Part shown: piece by piece, positions 26,685-35,084 of the stretch
How positions within the stretch are numbered: position 1 is the stretch's first letter
Layout: each line of letters opens with the position of its first letter
Assembly: GCA_023667045.1 (NCBI GenBank)
Contig: JAMPAU010000002.1
Location: 1 to 64,000, forward strand
From: Ruminococcus flavefaciens
GTDB lineage: Bacteria > Bacillota > Clostridia > Oscillospirales > Ruminococcaceae
Length of the DNA: 64,000 nucleotides
Direction: 5' to 3'
Program-made: the position numbers and the translations under genes
Notes under the pieces: generated by a model
Told to the model about the DNA's origin: nothing
Seen by the model: the letters and a program-made list of their open reading frames with translations, nothing else
Databases searched by the model: none

Positions 26685-29315
26685 CTAAAGAATAAGAAGG
26701 TCACGGGTGTCATAAATGCTAACCCCAGTGTTGCACGTTCCGCAACGTATAGCCCTGTCGAGAGCCATAATCAAAGCAACTGCACCGTCGATTTTTTCCG
26801 TGGACTTTTCCTTGTCGGGCTTAATGTTTCCGGAAGGGTCACGCTTTATAAAGATGTTATCCATCATCCAGCGGAGTACGGGGTGTCCGTTGTGTGCAAG
26901 TTTGCCTTCAAGGACAAGTTTCATGAGTTCTTTAGTCGGGGGCGACATATCCCTGAAACCCTGTCCGAACTGCACCACCGTAAAGCCTAAGTCCTCAAGG
27001 TTCTGCGACATCTGCACCGCTCCCCACCTGTCAAAAGCAATCTCACGGATATTGAACTTTTTACCCAGTCCGTCAATGAAATCCTCAATAAAGCCATAGT
27101 GGACGACGTTTCCCTCAGTGGTGAGCAGGTAGCCTTGTTTTTCCCACGTGTCATAGGGGACGTGGTCACGGCGTACACGCAGGTCAAGAGTTTCTTCGGG
27201 CAACCAGAAGTACGGCAGGACATAATAAAAATCGTTGTCGCTTGTCGGTGGAAAGACAAGCACAAAAGCCGTAATATCGGTAGTTGACGCAAGGTCAAGA
27301 CCGCCGTAGCAGATACGTCCGGCAAGCATATCCTCGTTGAATGCGATTTTGCATTTGTCCCATTTTTCCATAGGCATCCACCGCACTGACTGTTTCACCC
27401 ATTGGTTTAATCTCAGCTGTCGGAAAGCATTTTCTTCGGACGGGTTCTGACGTGCCGAATCGCAAGCGGTCTGTACCTTGTCAATGCCGATTGTTTCGTT
27501 AAGCGACGGGTTGGCTTTTGCCCATACTTCCGGAGAAGTCCAGTCCTCGCTCTTGTCCGCACCATAAATGACCGGATAGAAAGTCGGGTCATGTTTTCTG
27601 CCCTCGATGATGTCCTTTGCTTTTTGGTGCTGTTCATAGCAGATTGAGTTGGTGTCCGTTCCGGCGGTCGTGATGAGGAAGTAAAGCGGTTGCATACGTG
27701 CGTCGCCTGAGCCTTTCGTCATAACGTCAAAAAGTTTGCGGTTGGGCTGAGAGTGGAGTTCGTCAAAGACAACGCCGTGTATGTTAAAGCCGTGCTTGCT
27801 GAACGCCTCCGACGACAGCACCTGATAAAAGGAGTTTGTCGGGAGGTATACGATTCTTTTTTGTGAAGTCAGAATTTTTACACGCTTTGCAAGTGCCGGA
27901 CACATTCTCACCATGTCAACCGCCACATCAAAGACAATCGAGGCTTGCGGTCGGTCAGAGGCACAGCCGTAAACTTCCGCACGTTCCTCAAAGTCACCGC
28001 AAGTCAGAAGAAGTGCAACCGCTGCCGCAAGTTCGCTGTTGTGAGTTGGCAAAAAAGAACGTCCCACCAGATACTGATGCGACGGACTGTCAACCTGAAT
28101 GCATTGCATTCCACGATTTTCTATCTTTTCAATTTTATCGATGTATCGAAAATGACTGCGTGTTTTCGGATTTCTCGGAATTTGGTTTTTAACTTTTCGT
28201 TTAAGTCCTGCAACCTGAATATCGTCAAAAGCAGTAAATTTCACATAGTATAAAATTTCGCCTGTTGCAACTCTTCCGCACTCTTTGCCTGAGAGATTCC
28301 AGTCTGTACGTTGAGTACTGACAGCTGTTGAAAGTGCGTTTTTTATGCCTAAACTCCACAATAATTCGCTTACGCTTTCAGCAAGATTTTTTTCTGTTGA
28401 AGTATAAATTGCCTGTCCTTTGATTTCTGAAATACAGCCGTCCGAATCCATAAGCCCTTGTAAAAGTTCAAGTCGTTGAAAGTACGAAGAACGCAGATAT
28501 TCGGTTGGAATCACCTTGTCGTGAAAACTTTTCAGAAGAATTTTTTTCAGTGCAGGAATCCTGAAGATTTTGCTGTCACCAATGTTATCCCATGACGAAA
28601 TATTGGGATAAATCGGTGAAATTCTTGAAAGTACTTCCGGAATATCGCAGGTCTGAACCGTGATTTCAGGCTTTACAGCGTTGCCGTTTCCGAGCCAGTA
28701 GCCCATTAAATAAGGGTCTATAGGGAGCGACTTTTCAGCCGTACAGACAGCTTCTGCAACTGCAATTCTGAATCTTAAACAACCGTTGTCTCTTGGCATT
28801 CTGAAGAGTTCGCCAGTTGTCATAATCTGCTTTTTTCGCTTGCCACGTGTGTATTCACCGAACCATTGATGATGTTCTCCGGCTTCAATAATTTCACCGT
28901 CCTTGAAAGTTATACGGTACGCCTGTTCATCAAAGTCAATTTTGCTTTTTGCGACTACATGACAAATATTTCCGTTTTCGTCAAAGACTGTATCGCCGAC
29001 TTGAATTTTTCCCATTGTCGTGAAACCGTCGGGAGTCGGAATCAATGTATCAAGTGATAATTGTTTGCCGTTTTTTTTCGGTATTTCGATGTATGCCGTG
29101 TTGAACTGCCTGTAGCCGTTCGGTTTGAGAACGCCGAAAAGGTCACGTATAATCTGCTCCTGCCAATCCATGAGTTCAAATTTTTTCCCTGCCCACGTAC
29201 CTTTGGTGTGGCACAGGCACTGAATGAAGCTGACAGCATGGTCTGCCGAAGCCTTGTCATATCGGGACGTTTCTGCCATGAACCGTGTGGGCGTGTAGTC
29301 TGTGAGTTTTCGCAA
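26685..29315 (-). CDS. Large terminase subunit interrupted by an intein
   Basis: 876-residue precursor, from TTG 29315 with AAAGGAGGTGCAAC upstream. N-extein residues 1-84 hold the adenine-binding DWQEQIIRDLFG and end in PKKNGK. A 342-residue intein follows. The C-extein starts SELAAAVALLL, so splicing rebuilds the Walker A motif PKKNGKS. Walker B is VVFDELHSQ; the nuclease domain has GGLDLASTTDITAF with the first metal-binding Asp. Spliced length is about 534 residues, normal for a TerL. It pumps DNA into the prohead through the portal. The C-terminus ends near 26.69 kb beside the coiled-coil gene's promoter. Confidence 0.93.
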   Translation of the reverse strand: MRKLTDYTPTRFMAETSRYDKASADHAVSFIQCLCHTKGTWAGKKFELMDWQEQIIRDLFGVLKPNGYRQFNTAYIEIPKKNGKQLSLDTLIPTPDGFTTMGKIQVGDTVFDENGNICHVVAKSKIDFDEQAYRITFKDGEIIEAGEHHQWFGEYTRGKRKKQIMTTGELFRMPRDNGCLRFRIAVAEAVCTAEKSLPIDPYLMGYWLGNGNAVKPEITVQTCDIPEVLSRISPIYPNISSWDNIGDSKIFRIPALKKILLKSFHDKVIPTEYLRSSYFQRLELLQGLMDSDGCISEIKGQAIYTSTEKNLAESVSELLWSLGIKNALSTAVSTQRTDWNLSGKECGRVATGEILYYVKFTAFDDIQVAGLKRKVKNQIPRNPKTRSHFRYIDKIEKIENRGMQCIQVDSPSHQYLVGRSFLPTHNSELAAAVALLLTCGDFEERAEVYGCASDRPQASIVFDVAVDMVRMCPALAKRVKILTSQKRIVYLPTNSFYQVLSSEAFSKHGFNIHGVVFDELHSQPNRKLFDVMTKGSGDARMQPLYFLITTAGTDTNSICYEQHQKAKDIIEGRKHDPTFYPVIYGADKSEDWTSPEVWAKANPSLNETIGIDKVQTACDSARQNPSEENAFRQLRLNQWVKQSVRWMPMEKWDKCKIAFNEDMLAGRICYGGLDLASTTDITAFVLVFPPTSDNDFYYVLPYFWLPEETLDLRVRRDHVPYDTWEKQGYLLTTEGNVVHYGFIEDFIDGLGKKFNIREIAFDRWGAVQMSQNLEDLGFTVVQFGQGFRDMSPPTKELMKLVLEGKLAHNGHPVLRWMMDNIFIKRDPSGNIKPDKEKSTEKIDGAVALIMALDRAIRCGTCNTGVSIYDTRDLLIL
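28038..29063 (-). other. Intein with LAGLIDADG endonuclease inside TerL
   Basis: Residues 85-426 of the precursor. The splicing part opens LSLDTLIPTPDG with VGDTVFDENG (block A), has AGEHHQWFG (block B, with a His) and ends YLVGRSFLPTHN followed by Ser. The first residue appears to be Gln, not Cys or Ser. The endonuclease motifs are LMGYWLGNG and LQGLMDSDG. The usual Asp of the first motif is Asn, so cutting may be lost. Insertion is exactly in the ATPase P-loop, between Lys and Ser. Confidence 0.88.
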
Positions 29316-29428
29316 TGTTGCACCTCCTTTCCGCATAAAAAAAGACCTGCAAAAAGCAAGTCCGGAATTTTTATTTTTAAAGCCCCCTTGGGCGATTTTA
29401 TGAAAGAAACACCTCTTTCATTGTAACC

Positions 29429-29457
29429 ATATTACCATACAAAAGCAAGAATAGCAA
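29429..29457 (-). promoter_or_regulatory. Repeated phage promoter, copy 2
   Basis: TTGCTA, 17 bases ending TATGG, TAATAT on the minus strand, about 115 bases upstream of the terminase start. The -35 differs by one base from the other five copies. Confidence 0.7.
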
Positions 29458-29574
29458 GTCATTTTGAAATAATAAACTGCACAAAAATGTGATGTAAAAA
29501 TTGTGTAGTCTGCACGAAGGAAACGAAAACGCCGGTACGAGCAACAGCCCCTTTCGGGGCGGTGGTTTTGTTGC

Positions 29575-29778
29575 TTACTTGCTTTTTTTGCCGTCTGCCT
29601 TGCCGAGAATGTAGGCTCTTTCAAGTGCCTCGGAAAGTCCGTTTACTGAGGTTGTGAAGAAGTCCTCGTCGTCGCAGCCATGGCTTTCAAGGTCGCCCCT
29701 GCCGTCGAGTGCGTAAATGCATTCCTCGGCGATTTTTACCAGCTCTTTCATTGTTTCCTTTGTTACCTTGTTTTTCAT
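29575..29778 (-). CDS. Small acidic phage protein (paralogue of the 29961 gene)
   Basis: 67 residues. It shares the pattern IAEECIYALDGRGDLE...CDDEDFF...L..AL..AY..GKA with the C-terminal half of the protein at 29961-30296. This suggests a duplicated family (DUF6900-like). Own promoter 29835-29863. No function known. Confidence 0.72.
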   Translation of the reverse strand: MKNKVTKETMKELVKIAEECIYALDGRGDLESHGCDDEDFFTTSVNGLSEALERAYILGKADGKKSK

Positions 29779-29834
29779 TTTCGTTTCCTCCGTTTAGTTT
29801 TTGCCGTGTGGGGTTTTCCCCTTTCGGTAATTAC

Positions 29835-29863
29835 ATATTACCATACAATTCACTGTTTATCAA
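29835..29863 (-). promoter_or_regulatory. Repeated phage promoter, copy 3
   Basis: TTGATA, 17 bases ending TATGG, TAATAT, preceded by GTACATTTAGCCAC. Identical in hexamers and upstream block to copies 1 and 6. Confidence 0.82.
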
Positions 29864-29960
29864 GTGGCTAAATGTACGGAAAAATCGAGGAAAATAAGCC
29901 GTTTGTATTGTCGGTTATACACACTACCGCCCTTTCGGTTGAAAGAGCGGTAATTGTTTT

Positions 29961-30296
29961 TTAGCTGTTGTTTTTGCCTGCCTCGTATGCCTCAGTGAGT
30001 GCCTTTTTGAGTTCCCAGACGGCGATTTCAAAGAAGTCATCGTCGTCACACATTCGTGTTTCAAGGTCGCCCCTGTGTTCGACTGCGATAATGCATTCCG
30101 TGGCGATTTTCATTATGATTTCGTCTGCTGTCTTAAGTTTTTCCTGTGCATTCTGAATGCCGGACGTGATGTTTTTCAGGCACTGCTCTTTGGAGATTCC
30201 GTAAAGTTCTATGCAGTCGGAATCGGTCATCATTTCGGTAGCTGTCTGTGCGTTTTCCAGTGCGGAAAGCTTTCTTGCGATTTGTTTTTTTTCCAT
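29961..30296 (-). CDS. Small acidic phage protein, DUF6900-like C-terminus
   Basis: 111 residues from ATG 30296 (GGAGGAAAAATC upstream). The N-terminal half is helical (ARKLSALENAQTATEMM). The C-terminal half repeats the motif IATECIIAVEHRGDLE...CDDDDFFEIAVWELKKAL of its neighbour at 29575. Function unknown; tandem duplication with its promoter is likely. Confidence 0.72.
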   Translation of the reverse strand: MEKKQIARKLSALENAQTATEMMTDSDCIELYGISKEQCLKNITSGIQNAQEKLKTADEIIMKIATECIIAVEHRGDLETRMCDDDDFFEIAVWELKKALTEAYEAGKNNS

Positions 30297-30339
30297 GATT
30301 TTTCCTCCGTTTTTGGTTTGTTTTCCTTTCGGTAGTAAC

Positions 30340-30368
30340 ATATTAACTCTTTCCGGCGAAAATATCAA
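30340..30368 (-). promoter_or_regulatory. Repeated phage promoter, copy 4
   Basis: TTGATA, 17 bases ending AGAGT, TAATAT on the minus strand, 44 bases before the 30296 start. Confidence 0.8.
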
Positions 30369-30419
30369 GTGTGAGTAATGACAATGTTTCCGGCGGTTTT
30401 TCGGGGGATATTGTGCGTA

Positions 30420-30620
30420 TTATGACCGGCGTGAACTGTGGATTATGTCAATGATTTTTTTCTGCTCGTCGGTCGGAACGTTCAGTACTGCAAGCGACTG
30501 ACGGATTCCACAGTCGGGACAAATCGGTGTTCTGTTGTCGGTGCGTGATATTGCAGGTACACCGTGATATTCGGCGTGGCAGAGCGGACAGATTCTTGTC
30601 GTTTTTTCAGTCGTTTTCAT
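30420..30620 (-). CDS. Small zinc-ribbon protein
   Basis: 66 residues with two CxxC knuckles (CPLCHAEY and CPDCGIRQ) spaced about 20 apart, the form of a small zinc ribbon. A basic N-terminus (KTTEKTTR) suggests nucleic-acid binding. Its start overlaps the 3' end of the next upstream gene, implying co-transcription with it. Confidence 0.72.
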   Translation of the reverse strand: MKTTEKTTRICPLCHAEYHGVPAISRTDNRTPICPDCGIRQSLAVLNVPTDEQKKIIDIIHSSRRS

Positions 30621-31062
30621 TGTTATACCGCCTTTCGCTGATATTCAGTGCGTTTTCAAGGTACTTCAGGCTGAATCCGAAATCGGAATATCCTACGGAG
30701 CAGGTACGCACGTACTGACTGCTTGGTATGCCGATTGGTCTGTCCTCGTGCATGATGTACACAAAAGCATTGATTTTTCGGCGGTTTACAGTGACTTCCA
30801 TTTCCGTTTTATAGTAGAAAGTCGGACAGCCCTCGTAAATGTCAAGCCTTTTTTCGTCGTCGTCGGTGACTTCCCACACAGCAACGGGAACGCTTGAATT
30901 TTCGGCTTTTTCGATTGTGAGATAAGCCCCTGTTTTTGAGCCCTTGAAAAGCAGTTGATAGCCCTTTATGACAGCCGTTCCGACTGGTTTTGCGGTCGGA
31001 CAGCGGTAAGCCATCTGGCGAATGTTCAGATTTGAACCGTAGGCAAGGTAATATTTTGGCAT
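30607..31062 (-). CDS. Gamma-glutamylcyclotransferase-fold (AIG2/GGCT) protein
   Basis: 151 residues from ATG 31062 (AAAGGAG upstream). YYLAYGSNLN is the substrate-loop signature; the catalytic Glu region follows as VWEVTDDDEKRLDIYEG, then FVYIM. The fold releases 5-oxoproline from gamma-glutamyl amines or peptides. Its neighbour upstream is a putative amidoligase, which forms such bonds, so the pair may make and unmake a gamma-glutamyl link. Own repeated-type promoter at 31093-31121. Confidence 0.85.
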   Translation of the reverse strand: MPKYYLAYGSNLNIRQMAYRCPTAKPVGTAVIKGYQLLFKGSKTGAYLTIEKAENSSVPVAVWEVTDDDEKRLDIYEGCPTFYYKTEMEVTVNRRKINAFVYIMHEDRPIGIPSSQYVRTCSVGYSDFGFSLKYLENALNISERRYNNEND

Positions 31063-31092
31063 TTCGGACACTCCTTTTGTTTTTGTAGCTAT

Positions 31093-31121
31093 ATATTACC
31101 ATAGTCCGTGAAAAATATCAA
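31093..31121 (-). promoter_or_regulatory. Repeated phage promoter, copy 5
   Basis: TTGATA, 17 bases ending TATGG, TAATAT on the minus strand. The distal upstream block is less conserved than in copies 1, 3 and 6. Confidence 0.78.
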
Positions 31122-31179
31122 GTCGATAAAATAACAGAATATCCGCAAAAATAAGCCGTCGGTATTGTGCATTTTATGC

Positions 31180-31291
31180 CTTGCCGTAAACCGCCCCACG
31201 TTGCGTTGTGTGGGGCTTGTTTTCGGGTGGGGTAGTTTTCCGTCGGACGTTTCAAAAGCCGTTTGTGGGGCGTTCTGTGTGGTTTACGGAG
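31180..31291 (-). other. Large inverted repeat downstream of the amidoligase gene
   Basis: Outer arms CCGTAAACC (31181 on) and GGTTTACGG (to 31290), with an inner GCCCCAC...GTGGGGC pairing and a nested hairpin at GCCCCACGTTGCG/GTGTGGGGC. No T-run follows on the minus strand, so a simple terminator is unlikely. It may be a structured RNA or mRNA-end element. Confidence 0.45.
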
Positions 31292-31298
31292 ACCTTTT

Positions 31299-32243
31299 TC
31301 AAGGTCTGCCGAATCGGAAGGCACAATCGCCGTCAAGGTTTTTCATAAGGATTTCCCTCGCCGTTGCGAACTCGTCGCCGACAAATCCGAGCCTTATCAG
31401 CCATGTTCTCATCAGAAACTTCTTGTTTTCGGAAGTGCTTTTTTTCGGGCTTGCGGTTTTCAGTTCCTTTGCCATTTCGGAAAGGGCAAGGGCAAGCTGA
31501 ATGAATGTTTTCAATTGTCCGGCGTGAAGTCCGTTCTGCCTGCCGTTTTCGGGCTTGTCAAACTGAAAAAGTCTGAACTCGATTGTGCCTTTCGTGAAAA
31601 CGCTGTGCAGGTTGAGCTGGTGGTAACGGCTGTCATTGTAGTGGTGGTCTCTGTCATAACCTGCATGGTTTGAGGTGTACCAGATGTCCGCAAGTTCTGC
31701 CATTGTGGCGGGCTTTTTCTTGTTAAGCTGTTCAATAAAATCCGGATTTACTGTACGGCAGTAATAACTTGTGCGACCGTTGTCGATTTTCAGGCTTTCT
31801 ATTAAAAGTTGCTCATGGCTTGCCATAAGATTTGCAAGGTTGCGTAAACTTTGTGGCGTGTGACCGTCCGCACCGATGTGAACGTGTACCCCACAACCCC
31901 TTGTGTAGTCGCTCTTTGCACCTGCCTTGCGAAGTCTGCGGACAAGTTCCTGCAAGTCCTCGATGTCGCTGTATGTGAGAATCGGCGTTACAAGTTCGCA
32001 CTGTTCTGCGTCTGGTCCGCTAATGGAAGTGTCCTTCTGGAATTTCCACTCTCTGCCCTGTACGTCCCATGCTGACCATGTGCGGTAGCCGTTGCGGTCG
32101 GCTGTGTATTCGTGGCGTTTTGTGCCGAAAAATTCAGCTGTGATTTTTGAAGCGTGTTCCCTTGTGATGCTGTTCATTTCGATTTCAACACCGATTGTCT
32201 GCTTTTTCATGTTTTCGATTTGCTGTGCTGTTTTGGCATTCAT
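31299..32243 (-). CDS. Putative amidoligase (ATP-grasp-like COOH-NH2 ligase)
   Basis: 314 residues from ATG 32243 (GGAGGAAAAATC upstream). TIGVEIEMNSITR, YRTWSAWDVQGREWKFQKDTS, CELVTPILTYSDIE, GCGVHVHIG and GTIEFRLFQF are the conserved acidic and His blocks of the putative amidoligase family, related to glutamine synthetase/GCS. Expected reaction: ATP-dependent amide bond formation, probably on a peptide or cell-wall component. Neighbour of a GGCT-fold gene. The substrate is unknown. Confidence 0.88.
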   Translation of the reverse strand: MNAKTAQQIENMKKQTIGVEIEMNSITREHASKITAEFFGTKRHEYTADRNGYRTWSAWDVQGREWKFQKDTSISGPDAEQCELVTPILTYSDIEDLQELVRRLRKAGAKSDYTRGCGVHVHIGADGHTPQSLRNLANLMASHEQLLIESLKIDNGRTSYYCRTVNPDFIEQLNKKKPATMAELADIWYTSNHAGYDRDHHYNDSRYHQLNLHSVFTKGTIEFRLFQFDKPENGRQNGLHAGQLKTFIQLALALSEMAKELKTASPKKSTSENKKFLMRTWLIRLGFVGDEFATAREILMKNLDGDCAFRFGRP

Positions 32244-32291
32244 TGATTTTTCCTCCATTTTTCGGGGCTTTTTGCCCTTTCGTTGTATTAC

Positions 32292-32320
32292 ATATTAACT
32301 CTAAATGGAAGATATATCAA
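32292..32320 (-). promoter_or_regulatory. Repeated phage promoter, copy 6
   Basis: TTGATA, 17 bases ending AGAGT, TAATAT, preceded by GTACATTTAGCCAC; 49 bases before the amidoligase start. Confidence 0.82.
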
Positions 32321-32381
32321 GTGGCTAAATGTACAGAACTTTTGCCTGTATATCGAGAAAAACATTGTGTAATATACACGC

Positions 32382-32410
32382 TTGATAAAGTTGATTTCTT
32401 ATGGTATACT
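32382..32410 (+). promoter_or_regulatory. Plus-strand promoter with the same layout
   Basis: TTGATA, 17 bases ending TATGG, TATACT on the plus strand, pointing into the 3' end of the cytosine methyltransferase gene. Only a short open frame follows, so it may make an antisense RNA against the methyltransferase or be a relic. Confidence 0.5.
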
Positions 32411-32436
32411 TGTGTATAATGAAAGAGGTGCTTTTA

Positions 32437-33822
32437 CTAAAAAGCAGTCGGGGAGGGTGTATAAAAAGCAATTCCGGCAAGCACAAACCACGCACACGGC
32501 AGAGCGATGCCGTTTCCCCACATCTTGTACTCTGCTGAATCGGTGTGGGGATTTTTCAGCCATTTAATAATCTGCCTGTCGGACTTCGGCTTGTGATAAG
32601 TTTCAAAAACGCCTCGCCAGAATTTAAGGTCATCTTCGGACGGTTCGGGAATTTCCAGTCCGTCGCACCACCATGACGGCATACCCTGCAACATAGCACA
32701 CTCTTTTGGAGTAAGTCGCCGGACAGTGTGCAGTGTTTCTTCTGAAACTGTCGGAGGGTCTTTGTAGTCGCTTGCCGTAAGCGTTCCGGCGATGTTTTCG
32801 GTTGCTGTCGTATGAAACGATTCCTTGCTTGTCGAGTAAACAACGCCCTTTTCCTCAATGACGACCATTCCACCCTGATTGCATGACGGATTAGTGCCGG
32901 AAGTGTCAAGGGTACGGGAAGTTTCAGCATGATAAAAACCGCTGTGGGCGTTTTCTGACAGCATGGAGTTGCTGTTTTTTGCACATATACCGAATGTTTC
33001 TCTGCTTACGACGAAAGGCAGATTGTTTCCACCTGTGCCGTAAGTTGAAAGCACCGTCGGAGCGATTTTTAAAGGTCCGGTATATCGTGTATCCTGCGAA
33101 TGATTTTCAAATACTAATTCTGAGCCTGCTGTTCTAATGCCGTTTTCAGAATTTCGGGCAGTACTTTGCCACGCTCGGAAGCTCTCCGGAGAATACCCCG
33201 ACAAGCCTTCGGACTCAAAGAGTATTTTTCCGGCACATTCTCCGTCAAAATCTGCGACAAGGTAGATGCGTTTACGACGTTGGGGAACTCCCCAGTATTG
33301 TGCGTCGAGTGTTCGCCATGCAAGTGAGAACCCGTCTGCCACGATTTCGCCTGCTTTTGACCACTTCGCAGGTCGAGGAACATAAACGGCACTGTTTTTG
33401 ATTTTGCAGATTTCCTCAAGGACTGTCCGGAAGTCCTCGCCTCCGCATGAACTGAATGCCCTTGTGACGTTTTCCCATACGATAAATCGGGGATATTTCC
33501 CATTTGTTGCACACCTCATTTCTTTGATAACCCGTACTGCCTGAAAGAAAAGTCCGGAGCGTTCGGCGTTCAGACCTGCTCTCTTTCCGGCAATCGACAA
33601 GTCCGTGCATGGACTGCCGAAAGTGATAATATCGACGGGTTCAATTTCAGCACCGTTTATTGCCGTAATGTCGCCTAAATGTTTCATATGCGGAAGTCGC
33701 TTGTTTGTAACAGCGATAGGAAAAGGTTCTATTTCGGACTTCCAAACCGGCTTTATTCCCGACAAGATACCTGCAACGGGAAAAGTCCCCGAACCGTCAA
33801 ACAGACTGCCCAGTTTCAGCAT
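32437..33822 (-). CDS. DNA C5-cytosine methyltransferase
   Basis: 461 residues from an in-frame ATG at 33822. Motif I is LKLGSLFDGSGTFPVAG, motif IV GSPCTDLS with the catalytic Cys, motif VI VWENV, motif VIII-like QRRKRIYLVADF. RRLTPKECAMLQGMP marks the C-terminal part. No restriction enzyme is near, so this is an orphan phage methyltransferase, likely protecting phage DNA or marking packaging/regulatory sites. It overlaps the upstream methyltransferase by 26 bases. Confidence 0.93.
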   Translation of the reverse strand: MLKLGSLFDGSGTFPVAGILSGIKPVWKSEIEPFPIAVTNKRLPHMKHLGDITAINGAEIEPVDIITFGSPCTDLSIAGKRAGLNAERSGLFFQAVRVIKEMRCATNGKYPRFIVWENVTRAFSSCGGEDFRTVLEEICKIKNSAVYVPRPAKWSKAGEIVADGFSLAWRTLDAQYWGVPQRRKRIYLVADFDGECAGKILFESEGLSGYSPESFRAWQSTARNSENGIRTAGSELVFENHSQDTRYTGPLKIAPTVLSTYGTGGNNLPFVVSRETFGICAKNSNSMLSENAHSGFYHAETSRTLDTSGTNPSCNQGGMVVIEEKGVVYSTSKESFHTTATENIAGTLTASDYKDPPTVSEETLHTVRRLTPKECAMLQGMPSWWCDGLEIPEPSEDDLKFWRGVFETYHKPKSDRQIIKWLKNPHTDSAEYKMWGNGIALPCAWFVLAGIAFYTPSPTAF

Positions 33823-35065
33823 TTTCTGCGACCTCTGAATATGGGATTTCTTCGCCGTTTCTGACAACATACACATCGTCGGAAACGCCGTCTTTCAGGG
33901 CTATGTAGCGTTTAACGGCAACGTCCACGAATTTCGGTTCAAGTTCCACACCGTAACATATGCGGTCAAGCTGTTCACAAGCGACAAGCGTTGATGCAGA
34001 GCCTAAAAATCCGTCAAGGACTATGCCGTTTGTCTGCGTACACTGCTGAATAAGGTAGGAAATCAGCGGAACGGGCTTACTTGAGGGGTGTCCGCAGCCG
34101 TCCTCTTTGGAGTTCTTTATGCGGTCAAATTCAAAAACAGTTGTTTGTTTTTGGTTGCCGTACCATATGTGCTTGCCGTCCTTACGCCAACCCCATATAA
34201 TCGGCTCGTGAATGTACTTCCAGTCTGTCCGTGTGAGGACAAGGCGGTCTTTTTTCCATACAAGACCAGCTCCGACTTTAAAGCCTGCGTCCTCGTAAGC
34301 ATCGTGAAAAACTCTCGCTTTTGAGGTCGCATAGAAAACATAAATGCTTGCGTCCTTTGACATATTTTCGTGAAATCTTTCAAAGGCGGATTTCAGAAAT
34401 TTATAGCCGTTTTCGTCGTCGAGGTCATCATTTTTTATTTTTCCCGACGTACTTTCAAGGTTGACCAGATACGGCGGGTCTGTGCAGACGAGATTTACCT
34501 TTTTGTCGCCGAGAAGTGCCATATAGGTTTCGGGAAGCGTGCTGTCACCGCATATGACCGTATGTTTGCCTATGTGCCATACGTCGCCGGACTGCGAAAA
34601 ACAAGGCTTTTCGAGTTCTTCGTCAACATTGAAGTCGTCCTGCTGTACTTCTTCGCCGACTGCGAAAAGGTCGGCTATTTCTTTTTCGTCAAAACCCGTA
34701 AGGTCAAGATTAAAGCCGAGATTCTGCAATTCCTCTAACTCTACGGAAAGAAGGTCATCGTCCCAGTCTGCGTCAAGAGCCATGCGGTTGTCGGCGAGAA
34801 TATAGGCTTTTTTCTGTGCTTCCGTGAAGTGTTCCACGAATACGCACGGCACTTCCGTAATACCTTCAGCCTTTGATGCCTCAAGCCGTCCGTGACCTGC
34901 TATGACGTTGTAATTTTTGTCTATAATAATCGGATTGATAACACCAAACTCACGGAGCGAAGAGCGTAATTTTGCGATTTGCTCTTTACTGTGAGTTCGG
35001 GCGTTGTTGATGTAGGGTATCAGCTTATCGGTTGAAACAAGCTGAAAATTGGTTGTTGTTTCCAT
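33797..35065 (-). CDS. ParB-domain plus N6-adenine/N4-cytosine DNA methyltransferase
   Basis: 422 residues from ATG 35065 (GGAGAAAATGTC upstream). Residues 1-110 are a ParB/sulfiredoxin-like domain (NNARTHSKEQIAKL, VIAGHGRLEASKA). Residues 165-405 are the methyltransferase: CTDPPYLVN is the catalytic DPPY motif, VLDGFLGSASTLVACE the AdoMet-binding loop. This fusion is common next to phage small terminase genes. It forms a modification pair with the C5 enzyme downstream. Confidence 0.93.
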   Translation of the reverse strand: METTTNFQLVSTDKLIPYINNARTHSKEQIAKLRSSLREFGVINPIIIDKNYNVIAGHGRLEASKAEGITEVPCVFVEHFTEAQKKAYILADNRMALDADWDDDLLSVELEELQNLGFNLDLTGFDEKEIADLFAVGEEVQQDDFNVDEELEKPCFSQSGDVWHIGKHTVICGDSTLPETYMALLGDKKVNLVCTDPPYLVNLESTSGKIKNDDLDDENGYKFLKSAFERFHENMSKDASIYVFYATSKARVFHDAYEDAGFKVGAGLVWKKDRLVLTRTDWKYIHEPIIWGWRKDGKHIWYGNQKQTTVFEFDRIKNSKEDGCGHPSSKPVPLISYLIQQCTQTNGIVLDGFLGSASTLVACEQLDRICYGVELEPKFVDVAVKRYIALKDGVSDDVYVVRNGEEIPYSEVAENAETGQSV

Positions 35066-35084
35066 TGACATTTTCTCCATTGAA

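Noticed and set aside
32419..32540. Short plus-strand frame after the reverse promoter
   Set aside because: Lies entirely in the methyltransferase 3' end and has basic low-complexity content.
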